Positions 43,653 to 52,614 of a DNA stretch of 64,000 nt are shown here, piece after piece. The notes below the pieces were generated by a model. The model was not told the DNA's origin, searched no databases, and worked only from the letters and a program-made list of their open reading frames with translations. The stretch spans positions 62,001-126,000 of the forward strand of contig CALSML010000007.1 of assembly GCA_943787445.1 (NCBI GenBank), in the 5' to 3' direction. This DNA comes from an uncultured Alphaproteobacteria bacterium (GTDB taxonomy: Bacteria; Pseudomonadota; Alphaproteobacteria; UBA6615). Position 1 is the first letter of the stretch. Each line of letters begins with the position of its first letter. The position numbers were made by a program, and so were the translations under genes.

Positions 43653-44285
43653 TCAGCTGTGGGCGAGCAGATCGATGTCGGGCCATCCTGCAAGGTCGAG
43701 AGCCGCGCGTGCGGGCAGGAAGTCGAAACAGGCCTGAGCCAAGTGCATACGATCATGACGCTCGAGCATCACGTCGAGTCGCGTTTTCAGCTCATGGAGA
43801 AAGAAGACGTCATTGGCGGCATATTCCTGCTGCTCGCGGCTCAGCTTGTCGGCCCCCCAATCAGAACTTTGCTGCTGCTTGGAAATCTCGACACCGAGCA
43901 TGTCACGGCAGAGATCCTTCAGGCCGTGACGGTCGGTGAAGGTGCGGATGAGCCGGGAGGCTGTACGGGTGCAGTAGGCCGGGGACGCATCCACATCCAG
44001 ATAGTGTTTTATGGCGGCAAGGTCGAACCGGGCAAAATGATAGAGTTTCAGCCGATTCCGGTCTGCCAGGAGTGCTTTCAGGTTGGGTGCGTCGTAGGCG
44101 TTGCCCTCACTGGCCGGAAACTGGACCAGATGGGCCACACCGTCGCCAGCGGATAGCTGAACCAGACAAAGTCGGTCGCGCAACAGATTGAGGCCCATGG
44201 TTTCGGTATCGACCGCAATGGTGTCGCCGAGATCGAGCCCGTCGGGCAGATCATGCTGGTGAAGTTCAATATCCAAAACGCGCAT
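43653..44285 (-). CDS. rnd: Ribonuclease D, short form
   Basis: A 210-residue 3'-5' exonuclease of the DEDDy type. Catalytic residues: Asp and Glu in AVDTETMGL, Asp in FARFDLAAIKHYLDVD, and the closing YAANDVFFLHELK with Tyr and Asp. HGLKDLCRDMLGVEISKQQQ is the family helix. The HRDC domains of the long E. coli form are lacking, as in most alphaproteobacteria. First gene of the rnd-kdsD-lptCAB-rpoN group; divergent from the epimerase gene. Confidence 0.92.
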   Translation of the reverse strand: MRVLDIELHQHDLPDGLDLGDTIAVDTETMGLNLLRDRLCLVQLSAGDGVAHLVQFPASEGNAYDAPNLKALLADRNRLKLYHFARFDLAAIKHYLDVDASPAYCTRTASRLIRTFTDRHGLKDLCRDMLGVEISKQQQSSDWGADKLSREQQEYAANDVFFLHELKTRLDVMLERHDRMHLAQACFDFLPARAALDLAGWPDIDLLAHS

Positions 44286-44434
44286 CCGGGTTGTGGGGGC
44301 ACAGATCGCATGCCAAGCGGGCGGTTGCTAACGCCTTGCGCTTGTCCATGTCAACAACTCCTGTGCTTGGCAGAGCAGGCAACCCGGCGCTATACAGCGG
44401 TTCAGTCCGCAATGGGCAGGATCGGAGCAGCGAG

Positions 44435-45385
44435 ATGAAATTTCGACGAATAACGGTTTTTGGCGGTTCGGGCTTTTTGGGTCGCTATGTGGTCGAACGA
44501 TTGGCAGACCGTGATGTTGTGGTTCAGGTCGCAGTGCGGGACCCGGAAGCTGCCAAACATCTCAAAACCCTTGGTCAGGTCAGCCAGGTGACACCGGTTG
44601 CCTGCGACATCAAGGACGAAGCCACAGTCCGTCGACTAGTTGCAGGATCGGATGCCGTCATCAATCTGGTTGGTATACTTGCCGAGCGCAAGAAGCAGAC
44701 CTTCGGAGCTCTGCATGTGGACGCTGCTGACGCTGTGGCCCGTGCAGCGGCGGATGCGGGCTGCACGGCGCTGGTGCATGTCTCGGCCATTGGCGTATCG
44801 GAAACGGCGTTGTCCGAGTATTCCCGCTCCAAGGCCGCAGGTGAAGCCGCTGTTCGCGGTGCATTCCCCGCTGCAACCATCATCCGCCCTTCAGTGATCT
44901 TCGGACAGGAGGACGGGTTCTTCAATCTGTTCGGCGGCATGGCGCGTATGCTGCCGGCTTTGCCCCTGTTTGGGGGAGGCAAAACCCGTTTTCAGCCGGT
45001 CTATGTGGCGGACGTGGCGGATGCGATCGTGGCGGCGTTATATGAGGACGACGCGACGGGGCAAACATATGAACTCGGCGGACCAGAGGTCGCGACTTAT
45101 GCCGAGCTTATGGATATCTTGCTGCATGAAGTCCGTCGCAAACGTTTTCTGGTGCCCGTCCCGTTCTTCATCGGTGATATTCAGGCGACCTTTGCCGGAT
45201 TGCTGCCCAACCCGCCGGTGACGCGGGATTCGATGAAATCACTGCGCGAAGACAATGTCGTGTCGGATGATGCGAACACGCTGGCAGATCTGGGTGTGCA
45301 GGCAACGGCGATGCAGACGATCCTGCCGACTTATCTTCATCGTTACCGCAAGGGTGGACGGATCGGTCGCGCTTCGATGTCGTGA
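44435..45385 (+). CDS. NAD(P)-dependent epimerase, complex I NDUFA9-like
   Basis: A 316-residue atypical short-chain dehydrogenase. The Rossmann loop is ITVFGGSGFLGRYVVERL; VINLVGILAERKKQTFGALH, HVSAIGVSETALSEYSRSKA (Ser, Tyr-x3-Lys) and FQPVYVADVADAIVAALYED follow. This pattern is that of the NDUFA9 accessory subunit of complex I, which alphaproteobacteria share with mitochondria. It may bind NADPH structurally rather than act as an enzyme. CGGAGCAGCG precedes the ATG. The long in-frame upstream reading is not family-like. Confidence 0.87.
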   Translation: MKFRRITVFGGSGFLGRYVVERLADRDVVVQVAVRDPEAAKHLKTLGQVSQVTPVACDIKDEATVRRLVAGSDAVINLVGILAERKKQTFGALHVDAADAVARAAADAGCTALVHVSAIGVSETALSEYSRSKAAGEAAVRGAFPAATIIRPSVIFGQEDGFFNLFGGMARMLPALPLFGGGKTRFQPVYVADVADAIVAALYEDDATGQTYELGGPEVATYAELMDILLHEVRRKRFLVPVPFFIGDIQATFAGLLPNPPVTRDSMKSLREDNVVSDDANTLADLGVQATAMQTILPTYLHRYRKGGRIGRASMS

Positions 45386-45400
45386 GGGTGGTGGCCCGCG

Positions 45401-46204
45401 CTAAAAGGCGCCGTAGGTCCAGGCAAGCAGAAGGCCACCGATCGCAATTCGGTAGATGACGAAGGGGCCAAACCCCGCAAACCGGAGCCAGCGTAGAAAC
45501 AGCGCGATGGCTGCCAGGGCGGTGACAAAGGATAGTGCAGCGGCGATCAGCGCATCGCGGGTGAGTAGTGCATTGTCACTTTCGAGCAGCTGCAATCCGA
45601 TCAGTAATCCGGCACCGGCAATAGCCGGGATAGAGAGCAGCATCGAAAACCGTGCGGCGTCGGTCCGGTCGTAACCGAGAAAACGTGCTGCCGTGATCGT
45701 GATGCCGGAACGGCTGGTGCCGGGAATCAGGGCCAGCACCTGCGCGAGGCCGATAATGACCGCATTGGGCAGGTTCATGTGTTCGAGGCGCAGGATCCGC
45801 ATGCCGCTGCGATCCGCCAGAAAGAGAAGTACGCCAAACCCGATTGTGGTCCAGCCAACGATTTCCACCGTGCGCAGGGTGTTTTCGATCAGGGACTGAC
45901 CAAAGAACCCGGCGATGACGACGGGTAGCGTGGCGATCACCAGAAACCCGGCCAGCCGTCCGCCTTCGTGTTTCCGCCCACGCACCGAAGCGCCAAGCCC
46001 GGCGATCATCAGCACAAGATCGCGCCAGAAATACAGCATCACTGCAAACAGGGTGCCGACATGCACGGCGACATCCATGACCAGAGTGTTTTCGGACATG
46101 CCTAGAATATCGGACGTGATCCGCAAATGTCCCGAGGAACTCACCGGCAGAAATTCGGTGATGCCCTGGACGGCGGCAAGAACGAAGATTTCGAAGATCG
46201 GCAT
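45401..46204 (-). CDS. uppP: Undecaprenyl-diphosphatase
   Basis: A 267-residue polytopic membrane enzyme that recycles undecaprenyl pyrophosphate for wall synthesis; its excess gives bacitracin resistance. The two signature motifs are AVQGITEFLPVSSSGHLRI (with Glu and Ser/His of the site) and ALIPGTSRSGITITAARFLG. About eight helices. It converges on the epimerase gene with 15 bases between, as often seen beside NDUFA9-like genes. Confidence 0.95.
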   Translation of the reverse strand: MPIFEIFVLAAVQGITEFLPVSSSGHLRITSDILGMSENTLVMDVAVHVGTLFAVMLYFWRDLVLMIAGLGASVRGRKHEGGRLAGFLVIATLPVVIAGFFGQSLIENTLRTVEIVGWTTIGFGVLLFLADRSGMRILRLEHMNLPNAVIIGLAQVLALIPGTSRSGITITAARFLGYDRTDAARFSMLLSIPAIAGAGLLIGLQLLESDNALLTRDALIAAALSFVTALAAIALFLRWLRFAGFGPFVIYRIAIGGLLLAWTYGAF

Positions 46205-46334
46205 GACATTCGGTCCGAACGCGGAAAGGGTGGCCGCTTATAACACCGTGTTCGCGGGTTGGAGCAACACTTCGGTGCGGCCGTTGGTGTGCCAGATGGT
46301 ATGGTTTGGCGGGTGGATTGTTTGGTTCGGTGTG

Positions 46335-46778
46335 ATGGCGCGAAAGCTTGAAATGACTGTTCAGAAGGCCGGGCTTCTGGCCTGGCTGTCGCGTCGTGTG
46401 GCCGGTCTGGTCGGCAAATCGCGATCTGCGCGGCCTGCACGCAAGCGCCGCCCTGTTCCGGTGAACCCGCACGCTGATCAATCATGTGATCAATCAGGTG
46501 ATCTCGCAGAGACCAAAGCGGAGAATTCGGTCCCCGCGGTCTATTTCAGTATGGTGTTTCTGGGGACGATCCTGCTCGGATACCTCGCCGGGACCGACAG
46601 TGTGTTGGGCAAAGGCGCCGCAGTCGTGGCCGTGTTCGGGAATCTTTCGGTGTTTATCCTTCTTTTTCCCAAGGGCTGGGAAGGCGATTTGCGGTTTGCG
46701 GCATTTCTTCTGACGGTTGTCGCGCCGGCGGCCTATATCGTGGCTTCCCTGTTCGGACTTTTCGCCAAGTTCGGATAG
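46335..46778 (+). CDS. Small membrane protein, unknown
   Basis: I do not recognise this protein. From MARKLEMTVQ it has about 147 residues: a basic, Arg/Pro-rich N-terminal part (SRSARPARKRRPVPVNPHAD), then three hydrophobic helices (VYFSMVFLGTILLGYLAG; GAAVVAVFGNLSVFILLFP; FAAFLLTVVAPAAYIVASLF). Start uncertain: ATG at 46296 or 46353 are also in frame. It is divergent from uppP and 69 bases before an esterase gene. Continuous coding bias and clean helices support a real gene. Confidence 0.55.
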   Translation: MARKLEMTVQKAGLLAWLSRRVAGLVGKSRSARPARKRRPVPVNPHADQSCDQSGDLAETKAENSVPAVYFSMVFLGTILLGYLAGTDSVLGKGAAVVAVFGNLSVFILLFPKGWEGDLRFAAFLLTVVAPAAYIVASLFGLFAKFG

Positions 46779-46847
46779 TGGACTCAAACATTGCTGGTTT
46801 TCGCGCCGTGGCTGGTTTAACCGGTATTCAAATTCAGGGAGCAGACC

Positions 46848-47822
46848 ATGCCACGTGAGACAGCCAACAATCCCCATGCTTTGATTGACCCGCAGCAAGC
46901 CGAGGCTCTGGCACGCAACGCCGAGATAATGGCCGGTCTGGGTGGTTCGGGCGAAACCATTGCAGAGATTCGCGAACGCGCCGAAGCGGCCCGAATTGTC
47001 TGGAACGAGGGTGGGCCGGCGATGGCCGTAAACGAGGCCCGAACCATTCCGGGTCCGTTCCGCGAGGTACCGGTACAACTGTACAAGCCGTCCGATGCCG
47101 ACAATCTGCCTGTTTTCGTCTATTTTCACGGTGGTGGTTTCAAGCTGGGGAGTCCGGTCACCAATGATCTGCAGTTGCGACAACTGGCAGAGAGCTGGGG
47201 TGGCGCTGTTGTCAGCGCGGATTATGTGCATGTTCCCGAACAGACCTTTCCCGATCCGGTCACTGAGGCTGTCGCGGTCGTGGAGTGGCTTGCGGCACAT
47301 GGGAAGGACTGGGGTCTCGATCCCGACCGCATGGCCATCGGGGGAGCGTCCGCCGGGGCCAGCGTGGCCATGGGCGCGGCGATCACATTGCGTGACGCCG
47401 GCAAGGGCGATTTGCTCAAGGCAGCTGCGTCTCTTTATGGCGTGCTGGACTACAATCTGGACTCCGACTCAATGAATGAACTGGGTGGCGGCGATTTCAT
47501 GCTGACCAAGGCCTACACACAGGCTGTGTATGACGACTATCTGCCAAATCTTGCCGATCGCGAGGATCCGCGCGCGTTTGCTGCCAAAGCGGATCCGGCG
47601 GGTCTGCCACCGGTGTTTGTAGCCGCAGCCCAGCTCGATCCGATACGCGATGATTCGCTGACTTTTGCGACGATGCTGGGGGCCGCCGGACATCCCTGTG
47701 AGCTGACGGTCTATCCCGGCGTGTACCATGCGTTTTTCGGATTTTCGGCCGTGATCGACGAAGCCCGGCGCATGATTGCCGATCTGGGTGTCTTTCTGAA
47801 TACGCAATTGGGAGGGCGTTGA
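46848..47822 (+). CDS. Alpha/beta hydrolase, HSL-type esterase
   Basis: A 324-residue esterase of the hormone-sensitive lipase family. The oxyanion-hole motif is VYFHGGGFKLG, the nucleophile elbow IGGASAGASVAMG (GASAG with Ser), the acid lies in AAQLDPIRDDSL and the base His in YHAFFGF. Acyl substrate unknown. The next small membrane gene starts 2 bases after its stop, so both are co-translated. Confidence 0.88.
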   Translation: MPRETANNPHALIDPQQAEALARNAEIMAGLGGSGETIAEIRERAEAARIVWNEGGPAMAVNEARTIPGPFREVPVQLYKPSDADNLPVFVYFHGGGFKLGSPVTNDLQLRQLAESWGGAVVSADYVHVPEQTFPDPVTEAVAVVEWLAAHGKDWGLDPDRMAIGGASAGASVAMGAAITLRDAGKGDLLKAAASLYGVLDYNLDSDSMNELGGGDFMLTKAYTQAVYDDYLPNLADREDPRAFAAKADPAGLPPVFVAAAQLDPIRDDSLTFATMLGAAGHPCELTVYPGVYHAFFGFSAVIDEARRMIADLGVFLNTQLGGR

Positions 47823-47824
47823 TT

Positions 47825-47992
47825 ATGGGTGTTGCGCTGGCTGCCTTTTTTGTCTCGATCGTTCTGATCTTTGTTGTTCCGCCTGTGGGAATTATTGCTC
47901 TTCCCCTGACCTTCATCTGGGTCGTGATCGCATTTTGCGTCACGATTCTGGGTTGGGGATTTCGGGGTGGAAAGAAAAAATCCGACGATTAG
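47825..47992 (+). CDS. Small two-helix membrane protein
   Basis: A 55-residue protein starting MGVALAAFFVSIVLIFVVPP, with a second helix GIIALPLTFIWVVIAFCVTI and a basic end GWGFRGGKKKSDD. The first ATG is 2 bases after the esterase stop. No known family. The stop overlaps the deacetylase stop on the other strand. The clean two-helix layout and position in an operon support it. Confidence 0.55.
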   Translation: MGVALAAFFVSIVLIFVVPPVGIIALPLTFIWVVIAFCVTILGWGFRGGKKKSDD

Positions 47993-48659
47993 GTCTCGAT
48001 GGCCCGGAGCAACATGAAGGCTTCGGCGGCCATGCAGCCGGATTCTCCGCCACGCAACGTGACCAGCGCCCGGACGCCGTCTTCGCTGCGTGGAAACGGA
48101 TGTGCTGCGAATTCATCTCCATAGAGCGAGAGAGCGGCGATCTTGCCGTCGAGATGTTCCGAGATATCGACATAGTGGTTTGCGTGGAAGGCCTGGATGC
48201 CGGGGTCAATCCCAAATCGGGTTTCGGACAGGGTTTCGTAGGCGAGGACCTGTCGGATCGAGTTGTACCGGAACCACTTTGTGCAGGCTGCTGCCGCTTC
48301 GAAGGCTATGCGATGATCGCTGGGGCTATCGGGGGGTGTGGCAGGTAGATTCGTTCGGGTGCGATTTCAGATATGATTCGGGAGAACCCAGTCACCAGGT
48401 CAGAACGGGGCAGAAGGTCGAGATTTGCCGCTGCAAATCCGAGCTGATGAGTGCCTGAGAATCCGTAATGGTCAGAGACGGTCCGGATCGTTTTCTCACG
48501 TTCCGCGATCTGTGCTGTCGAATACCCGCCGGATTCGTGCATGGCTGTCACAATGCACCAATGCACGTCATCACCCCGGGCAATGTGGCGCAGCATGGTG
48601 CCACCGCAGCCAAGGGTTTCGTCATCCGGGTGAGGGGCTACAACAAGGATTGTGCTCAT
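47989..48659 (-). CDS. PIG-L (LmbE) family deacetylase (one frameshift)
   Basis: A zinc-dependent N-deacetylase of sugars, about 223 residues. The metal motif is VVAPHPDDETLGCGG (His-Pro-Asp-Asp); YLPHP and SDHRIAFEAAAACT give the second His region, and the tail IAALSLYGDEFAAHPFPRSE is intact. A shift in the run of C at 48331-48336 (minus one or plus two bases) breaks it between these parts. The ATG overlaps the stop of a formyltransferase gene (ATGA). Such pairs act in amino-sugar modification for surface glycans. Confidence 0.82.
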
Positions 48660-49182
48660 AGATACTGTCCTGCCTGCGAAAGAGAGTCGAAATCATGTTC
48701 GAGAATGCGGATCGCGCCTTCGCCGCATTTCACCAGAATTCCCGACGGATCGACGCTCAAAATCTTGCCGGGCTCCAGATTCTCCGGGGGCCTCGGGGAC
48801 AACCTCAACCTTGTGGATGGCCACGTCGCTGACGTCCAGCCGACACGTCGCGCCGGGATAGGGCGTGGCGAGTGCGCGCACCAGATTGTGAATATCCGTC
48901 GCAGACATGCGCCATTCTATCCGGCCATCCTCGGCGGTGCGCTTGCGCCAGACATTGCCGCTTTCAGGGTCCTGTGGCCGGGGTACAAGCGTGCCGTCGC
49001 GCAAGTGGGGAACGAATCTCTGCAACTGGTCTGGGGCCAGGTCTTCGGTCGAAGTGTCGTCGGCCTCCAGGCAGGGCGCCTGCAACGGGTCACAATGCCG
49101 GTGATCTCAATGCCGACATGTCCTTCAGTGTCGCCAGCACCGTACGGCTGAACAAAACCGATCCGATAAAGACGGCGCGCAT
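48656..49182 (-). pseudogene. Formyltransferase family protein lacking its middle
   Basis: The start MRAVFIGSVLFSRTVLATLK is that of methionyl-tRNA/sugar formyltransferases, but after some 30 codons the frame ends, and what follows is already the late part: HLRDGTLVPRPQDPESGNVW, KRTAEDGRIEWRMSATDIHN and, after an extra base at 48786-48790, LEPGKILSVDPSGILVKCGE to SLSQAGQYL. The catalytic Asn-His-Asp core that should lie between is absent, with roughly 90-130 residues lost near 49090. This is a real deletion, or a collapsed assembly. The pairing with a PIG-L deacetylase suggests an amino-sugar N-formylation role before decay. Confidence 0.7.
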
Positions 49183-49343
49183 ATCGATGTTTCCATTGGA
49201 AGGGCCGAAGCCGGCCTGTCATCGGGATTTTATAGTAGCAGGCGACACATTCTCAAGATGGCTGGCGATTCGGCACTTCGACATTGCGCGTGCGACTGAG
49301 GTGCTTCCCCTGAATCGTGATGCTCGGTTAGGGTTCCGGCGAA

Positions 49344-50027
49344 ATGCGAACCCTCTATCATCTTTGGCTCTGCCCTTTCGCGCGCAAGGTTCGCATTGTG
49401 CTCGGGGAAAAGAAGCTGCCCTTTGAGCTGGAGCTTGAAAAAGTCTGGGAGCGACGGGATGAATTTCTCGCTCTCAACCCGGCAGGCGAGGTTCCGGTGC
49501 TGATCGAGGCCGGCCAGGACGAGAACCCGCCTCTGGTGGTCGCTGATTCTTCTGCCATTTGCGAGTATCTGGAAGAAACAGAGCCGGCCCCTCGGTTGTT
49601 CGGCGAAAATGCGCAGGACCGGGCCGAAATCAGACGGCTGACGGCCTGGTTCGACCTCAAGTTTCAGCGTGAGGTGACGGTCAATCTGGTGGATGAGAAG
49701 GTCAACAAACGCTTTCTCGGTCTGGGCGCACCGTCATCGTCCGCGATTCGTGCCGGCCATGCGAATATTGCGATCCATCTGGCTTATATCGAGTTTCTGA
49801 TCGAGCGACGGAACTGGCTGGGCGGTGAAAGTTTCTCCATGGCCGATATCGCCGCAGCGGCACAGATGTCCTGCGTCGATTATGTGGGCGACGTGCCGTG
49901 GGAAGATTTTCCCGAGGCCAAATCCTGGTATGCGCGGGTGAAATCACGGCCGAGCATGCGCCCCATTCTGGCAGACCACATACCGGGGATCCCGCCGCCC
50001 AAGCACTACGCCAATCCGGATTTCTGA
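49344..50027 (+). CDS. Glutathione S-transferase
   Basis: A 227-residue GST. The thioredoxin-like domain has LYHLWLCPFARKVRIVLGEK, LNPAGEVPVLIEAG and VVADSSAICEYLEETEP; the helical domain ends in FSMADIAAAAQMSCVDYVGD. WLCPF holds Cys, as in omega/beta-type GSTs. Substrate unknown. It converges with a TPR gene. Intact. Confidence 0.87.
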   Translation: MRTLYHLWLCPFARKVRIVLGEKKLPFELELEKVWERRDEFLALNPAGEVPVLIEAGQDENPPLVVADSSAICEYLEETEPAPRLFGENAQDRAEIRRLTAWFDLKFQREVTVNLVDEKVNKRFLGLGAPSSSAIRAGHANIAIHLAYIEFLIERRNWLGGESFSMADIAAAAQMSCVDYVGDVPWEDFPEAKSWYARVKSRPSMRPILADHIPGIPPPKHYANPDF

Positions 50028-50053
50028 CCGGTCGGCAGCCGCCGGTGTCATGC

Positions 50054-50842
50054 TTATTCGACTTTCACATCAATCTGTTCGAGGCCGTTTCGTGCGGCCT
50101 GCGCGGCCGAAGAATCGGGTGCGAGTGAAAGCACCTGGACCCAGACGGCGCGCGCATCCTCCAGTGCGCCACTCTTGGCATAGAGCGCTCCGAGTTCGAC
50201 CAGTGCATTGGGGTGTTCCGGGACGACGTCGAGCACCCGATCGATATCGTCCCGCGCCAGATCGTCCGCATCAAGAAGGCGATAGGCAGCCGCCCGGAAG
50301 ATGAGAGCGTCCACGTGACCCGGCGCGCGGTCCAGTGCGGCGGAGAAATCGTCAATCGCATCCCAGAATTCGCGGCTCCGGGCCAGGACTTCACCACGAT
50401 CGATCCAGAGTTCGGGGTCGTTGTCATCGAGCGACAGGGATTTGCTCAGGACCGTATGCGCCCGATCCAGTTCGCGCAGCTGCAGCCAGACCCGCCCCGC
50501 CTGTCCCAGAACGGAAGCGCGTTCTGTATCGGAGGCTTCGGGCATCTTGTCTGCAAGCTCTTCGAGCCGTTTTGCGGCTTCGTCCAGTTGTCCCATGTCG
50601 AAGAGGGCAAGCGCGATACAGTGTAGCGCCGGCGGGCCACCGCCTTCGTCGCGCCATGCAATTGCAGCTTCGAAACCGGCTTCGGCGTTTTTCTGGGTCT
50701 CGAGGATGCAGGTGCGGTAGGCTTCGGTTGGGGGCAGCTCTGACAATCGTATCTGGGCTTGCGCAGGCCCGAATGTGACAACGGTAAACCCGAGCAAAGC
50801 TGTGACAAGGCTCGCGACGAGGATTGATGGACGGCGCAACAT
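50054..50842 (-). CDS. Periplasmic TPR-repeat protein
   Basis: A 262-residue exported protein: signal peptide MLRRPSILVASLVTALLGFT to AQAQ, then about five tetratricopeptide repeats (ALALFDMGQLDEAAKRLEEL; VWLQLRELDRAHTVLSKSL; VLARSREFWDAIDDFSAALD; AAYRLLDADDLARDDIDRVL; ALYAKSGALEDARAVWVQVL). It probably scaffolds periplasmic protein contacts; no partner is visible. Divergent from the epimerase-like gene. Confidence 0.85.
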   Translation of the reverse strand: MLRRPSILVASLVTALLGFTVVTFGPAQAQIRLSELPPTEAYRTCILETQKNAEAGFEAAIAWRDEGGGPPALHCIALALFDMGQLDEAAKRLEELADKMPEASDTERASVLGQAGRVWLQLRELDRAHTVLSKSLSLDDNDPELWIDRGEVLARSREFWDAIDDFSAALDRAPGHVDALIFRAAAYRLLDADDLARDDIDRVLDVVPEHPNALVELGALYAKSGALEDARAVWVQVLSLAPDSSAAQAARNGLEQIDVKVE

Positions 50843-50920
50843 GCAGGCTCCTATTGTACAAGGAAGGTCTACCAGTGTGGCGGAGTCTGCGCAAAACCAT
50901 GTCTGAGGTCGGGACGTAAC

Positions 50921-51793
50921 ATGTCGGCAAATGTACTGTTTGTCTTTGGTCTCGGTTTCAGCGCACGAGTCCTTGCGGAGCGGCTTCTGGCGCAGGGCTG
51001 GGCAGTGCGAGGGACCACACGCAGTTCGGAAAAGGCGGAACATCTGCGCGACGCCGGGATAGACGTCTGCCTGTTTGATTCGGCATCACCACTGACGGAT
51101 ATGCAGGCGCTCGATGGCGTGACCCATCTTCTGAGTTCCGTGCCGCCGGGGCCGGATGGAGATCCCGTGCTCAATCTTCACGCTGCCGATATTGCCGCGC
51201 GGGCCCGACAGATTGTCTGGGCGGGTTATCTTTCAACGACAGGTGTTTACGGCGATCGTGGTGGAGACTGGGTCGACGAACGTGCAGCTCTCGACCCGGC
51301 GACGGAACGCGGTGCGCGCCGTGTTGCTGCTGAAGCAGCCTGGTGTGCGCTCCATCAGATGCATGGCTTGCCGGTGCATCTGTTCCGTCTTGCCGGAATC
51401 TATGGTCCGGGCCGCAATGCACTTGAAACCGTTCGGCATGGGAAAGCCCGCCGCATTATCAAGGCAGGACAGGTCTTCAGTCGAACCCATGTGGACGACA
51501 TTGCTTCCGTGCTGGAGGCCTCCATCGCGCGTCCGAACCCGGGCGCGGCGTATAATGTTTGCGATGATGATCCTGCGCCGCCACAGGATGTTGTTCTGCA
51601 TGCCTGCGAATTGCTGGGCGTGGTGCCCCCACCGGAAATCCCGATTGCCGAAGCTGAACTCTCCGAAATGGCACGAAGTTTCTATGCGGAATCGAAGAAA
51701 GTCTCGAATCTGCGCATTAAGCAGGAACTGGGCGTGAGCCTCAAATACCCCGACTATCGGGCGGGACTGGCGGCGCTGCTTGTCGATAGCTGA
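50921..51793 (+). CDS. NAD-dependent epimerase/dehydratase, YeeZ-like
   Basis: A 290-residue extended SDR. The Rossmann loop is unusual, VFGLGFSARVLAERLLAQGW (GxGxxA type), followed by YLSTTGVYGDRGGDWVDE and RLAGIYGPGRNALETVRHG, then THVDDIASVLEASIARPNPG and YNVCDDDPAPPQDVV. This matches YeeZ/YbjT-like SDRs of unknown substrate. Its last 40 bases overlap, tail to tail, the hydrolase gene on the other strand. ATG at 50921 has GGGACGTAAC before it. Confidence 0.85.
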   Translation: MSANVLFVFGLGFSARVLAERLLAQGWAVRGTTRSSEKAEHLRDAGIDVCLFDSASPLTDMQALDGVTHLLSSVPPGPDGDPVLNLHAADIAARARQIVWAGYLSTTGVYGDRGGDWVDERAALDPATERGARRVAAEAAWCALHQMHGLPVHLFRLAGIYGPGRNALETVRHGKARRIIKAGQVFSRTHVDDIASVLEASIARPNPGAAYNVCDDDPAPPQDVVLHACELLGVVPPPEIPIAEAELSEMARSFYAESKKVSNLRIKQELGVSLKYPDYRAGLAALLVDS

Positions 51794-52593
51794 TCGCAGA
51801 GCCCAGCCACCACATGGATCATTCGATCCAGGTCTGCCGGTTCTGACAGGCGGTGGTCACCATCCTTGACGATCAGCAGTTCGACGTCCGGCGATGTCAG
51901 CGCTTCCATCAGTTTCTGCGACTGGGTCCAGGGCACGTCCGGGTCGGCGCTGCCGTGAATCAACCGGACCGGAATATCGAGGGACAGCTTCCCGGTCAGA
52001 ACAAGATGATTCCGACCTTCCTCGAGAAGGTCACGGGTGATCACATATGGACCGCTGGCATATTGCGACGGAGCTTCAAACATGCCCGTGTCGCGGATTT
52101 GTGCCAGAGCCTCAGGCCCCATACGGTTTGGCAGCAGGTCTTCGGTGAAATCCGCCGCCGCCGCTATGGTGACCAGTCCAGCCACGCGCAGATTGGAATC
52201 CGGTTGCGCAAGTTCCTGCGCAACTCGTGTGGCAATCCATCCACCCATGGAAGAGCCAACCAGAACCAGATCGCTTCCCATACCATCAACGGTTGTGCCG
52301 ACATACCGGATCACGGTGATCGCGTCCGACAGCCAACGGCCAATTGTCCCATCACGGAATGCGCCACCCGAAGCGCCATGGCCAGAGTAATCAAGGCGGA
52401 GAAACCCCCGGCCGCTTTTCTGCGCCCAACTCTCCAAAACGGTTGCCTTCTGGCCCGTCATGTCAGACATAAAGCCACCAAGGAACACAATGCCCGGTCC
52501 CGCGCCGGGATGCGTCGCGGCTGTGGCTCGAAATGCCAATTTCGTGCCGTCTTCGGTCTTTATGAATTTGGGTAGGACGTCGTTGGGTACCAT
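51754..52593 (-). CDS. Alpha/beta hydrolase
   Basis: A 279-residue serine hydrolase. LGGFMSDMTGQKA holds the oxyanion residues, LRLDYSGHGASGG the usual strand-helix, LVLVGSSMGGWIATRVAQEL the nucleophile Ser, and IPVRLIHGSADPDVPWTQSQ plus DGDHRLSEPADL the Asp and His. It resembles palmitoyl-protein thioesterase ABHD10-like hydrolases. The start MVPNDVLPKF is taken; a very long in-frame extension upstream runs against the glycosyltransferase gene and is a shadow. It ends in a 40-base convergent overlap. Confidence 0.88.
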   Translation of the reverse strand: MVPNDVLPKFIKTEDGTKLAFRATAATHPGAGPGIVFLGGFMSDMTGQKATVLESWAQKSGRGFLRLDYSGHGASGGAFRDGTIGRWLSDAITVIRYVGTTVDGMGSDLVLVGSSMGGWIATRVAQELAQPDSNLRVAGLVTIAAAADFTEDLLPNRMGPEALAQIRDTGMFEAPSQYASGPYVITRDLLEEGRNHLVLTGKLSLDIPVRLIHGSADPDVPWTQSQKLMEALTSPDVELLIVKDGDHRLSEPADLDRMIHVVAGLCDQLSTSSAASPAR

Positions 52594-52614
52594 CGGAACA
52601 GGGACACAGACTTG

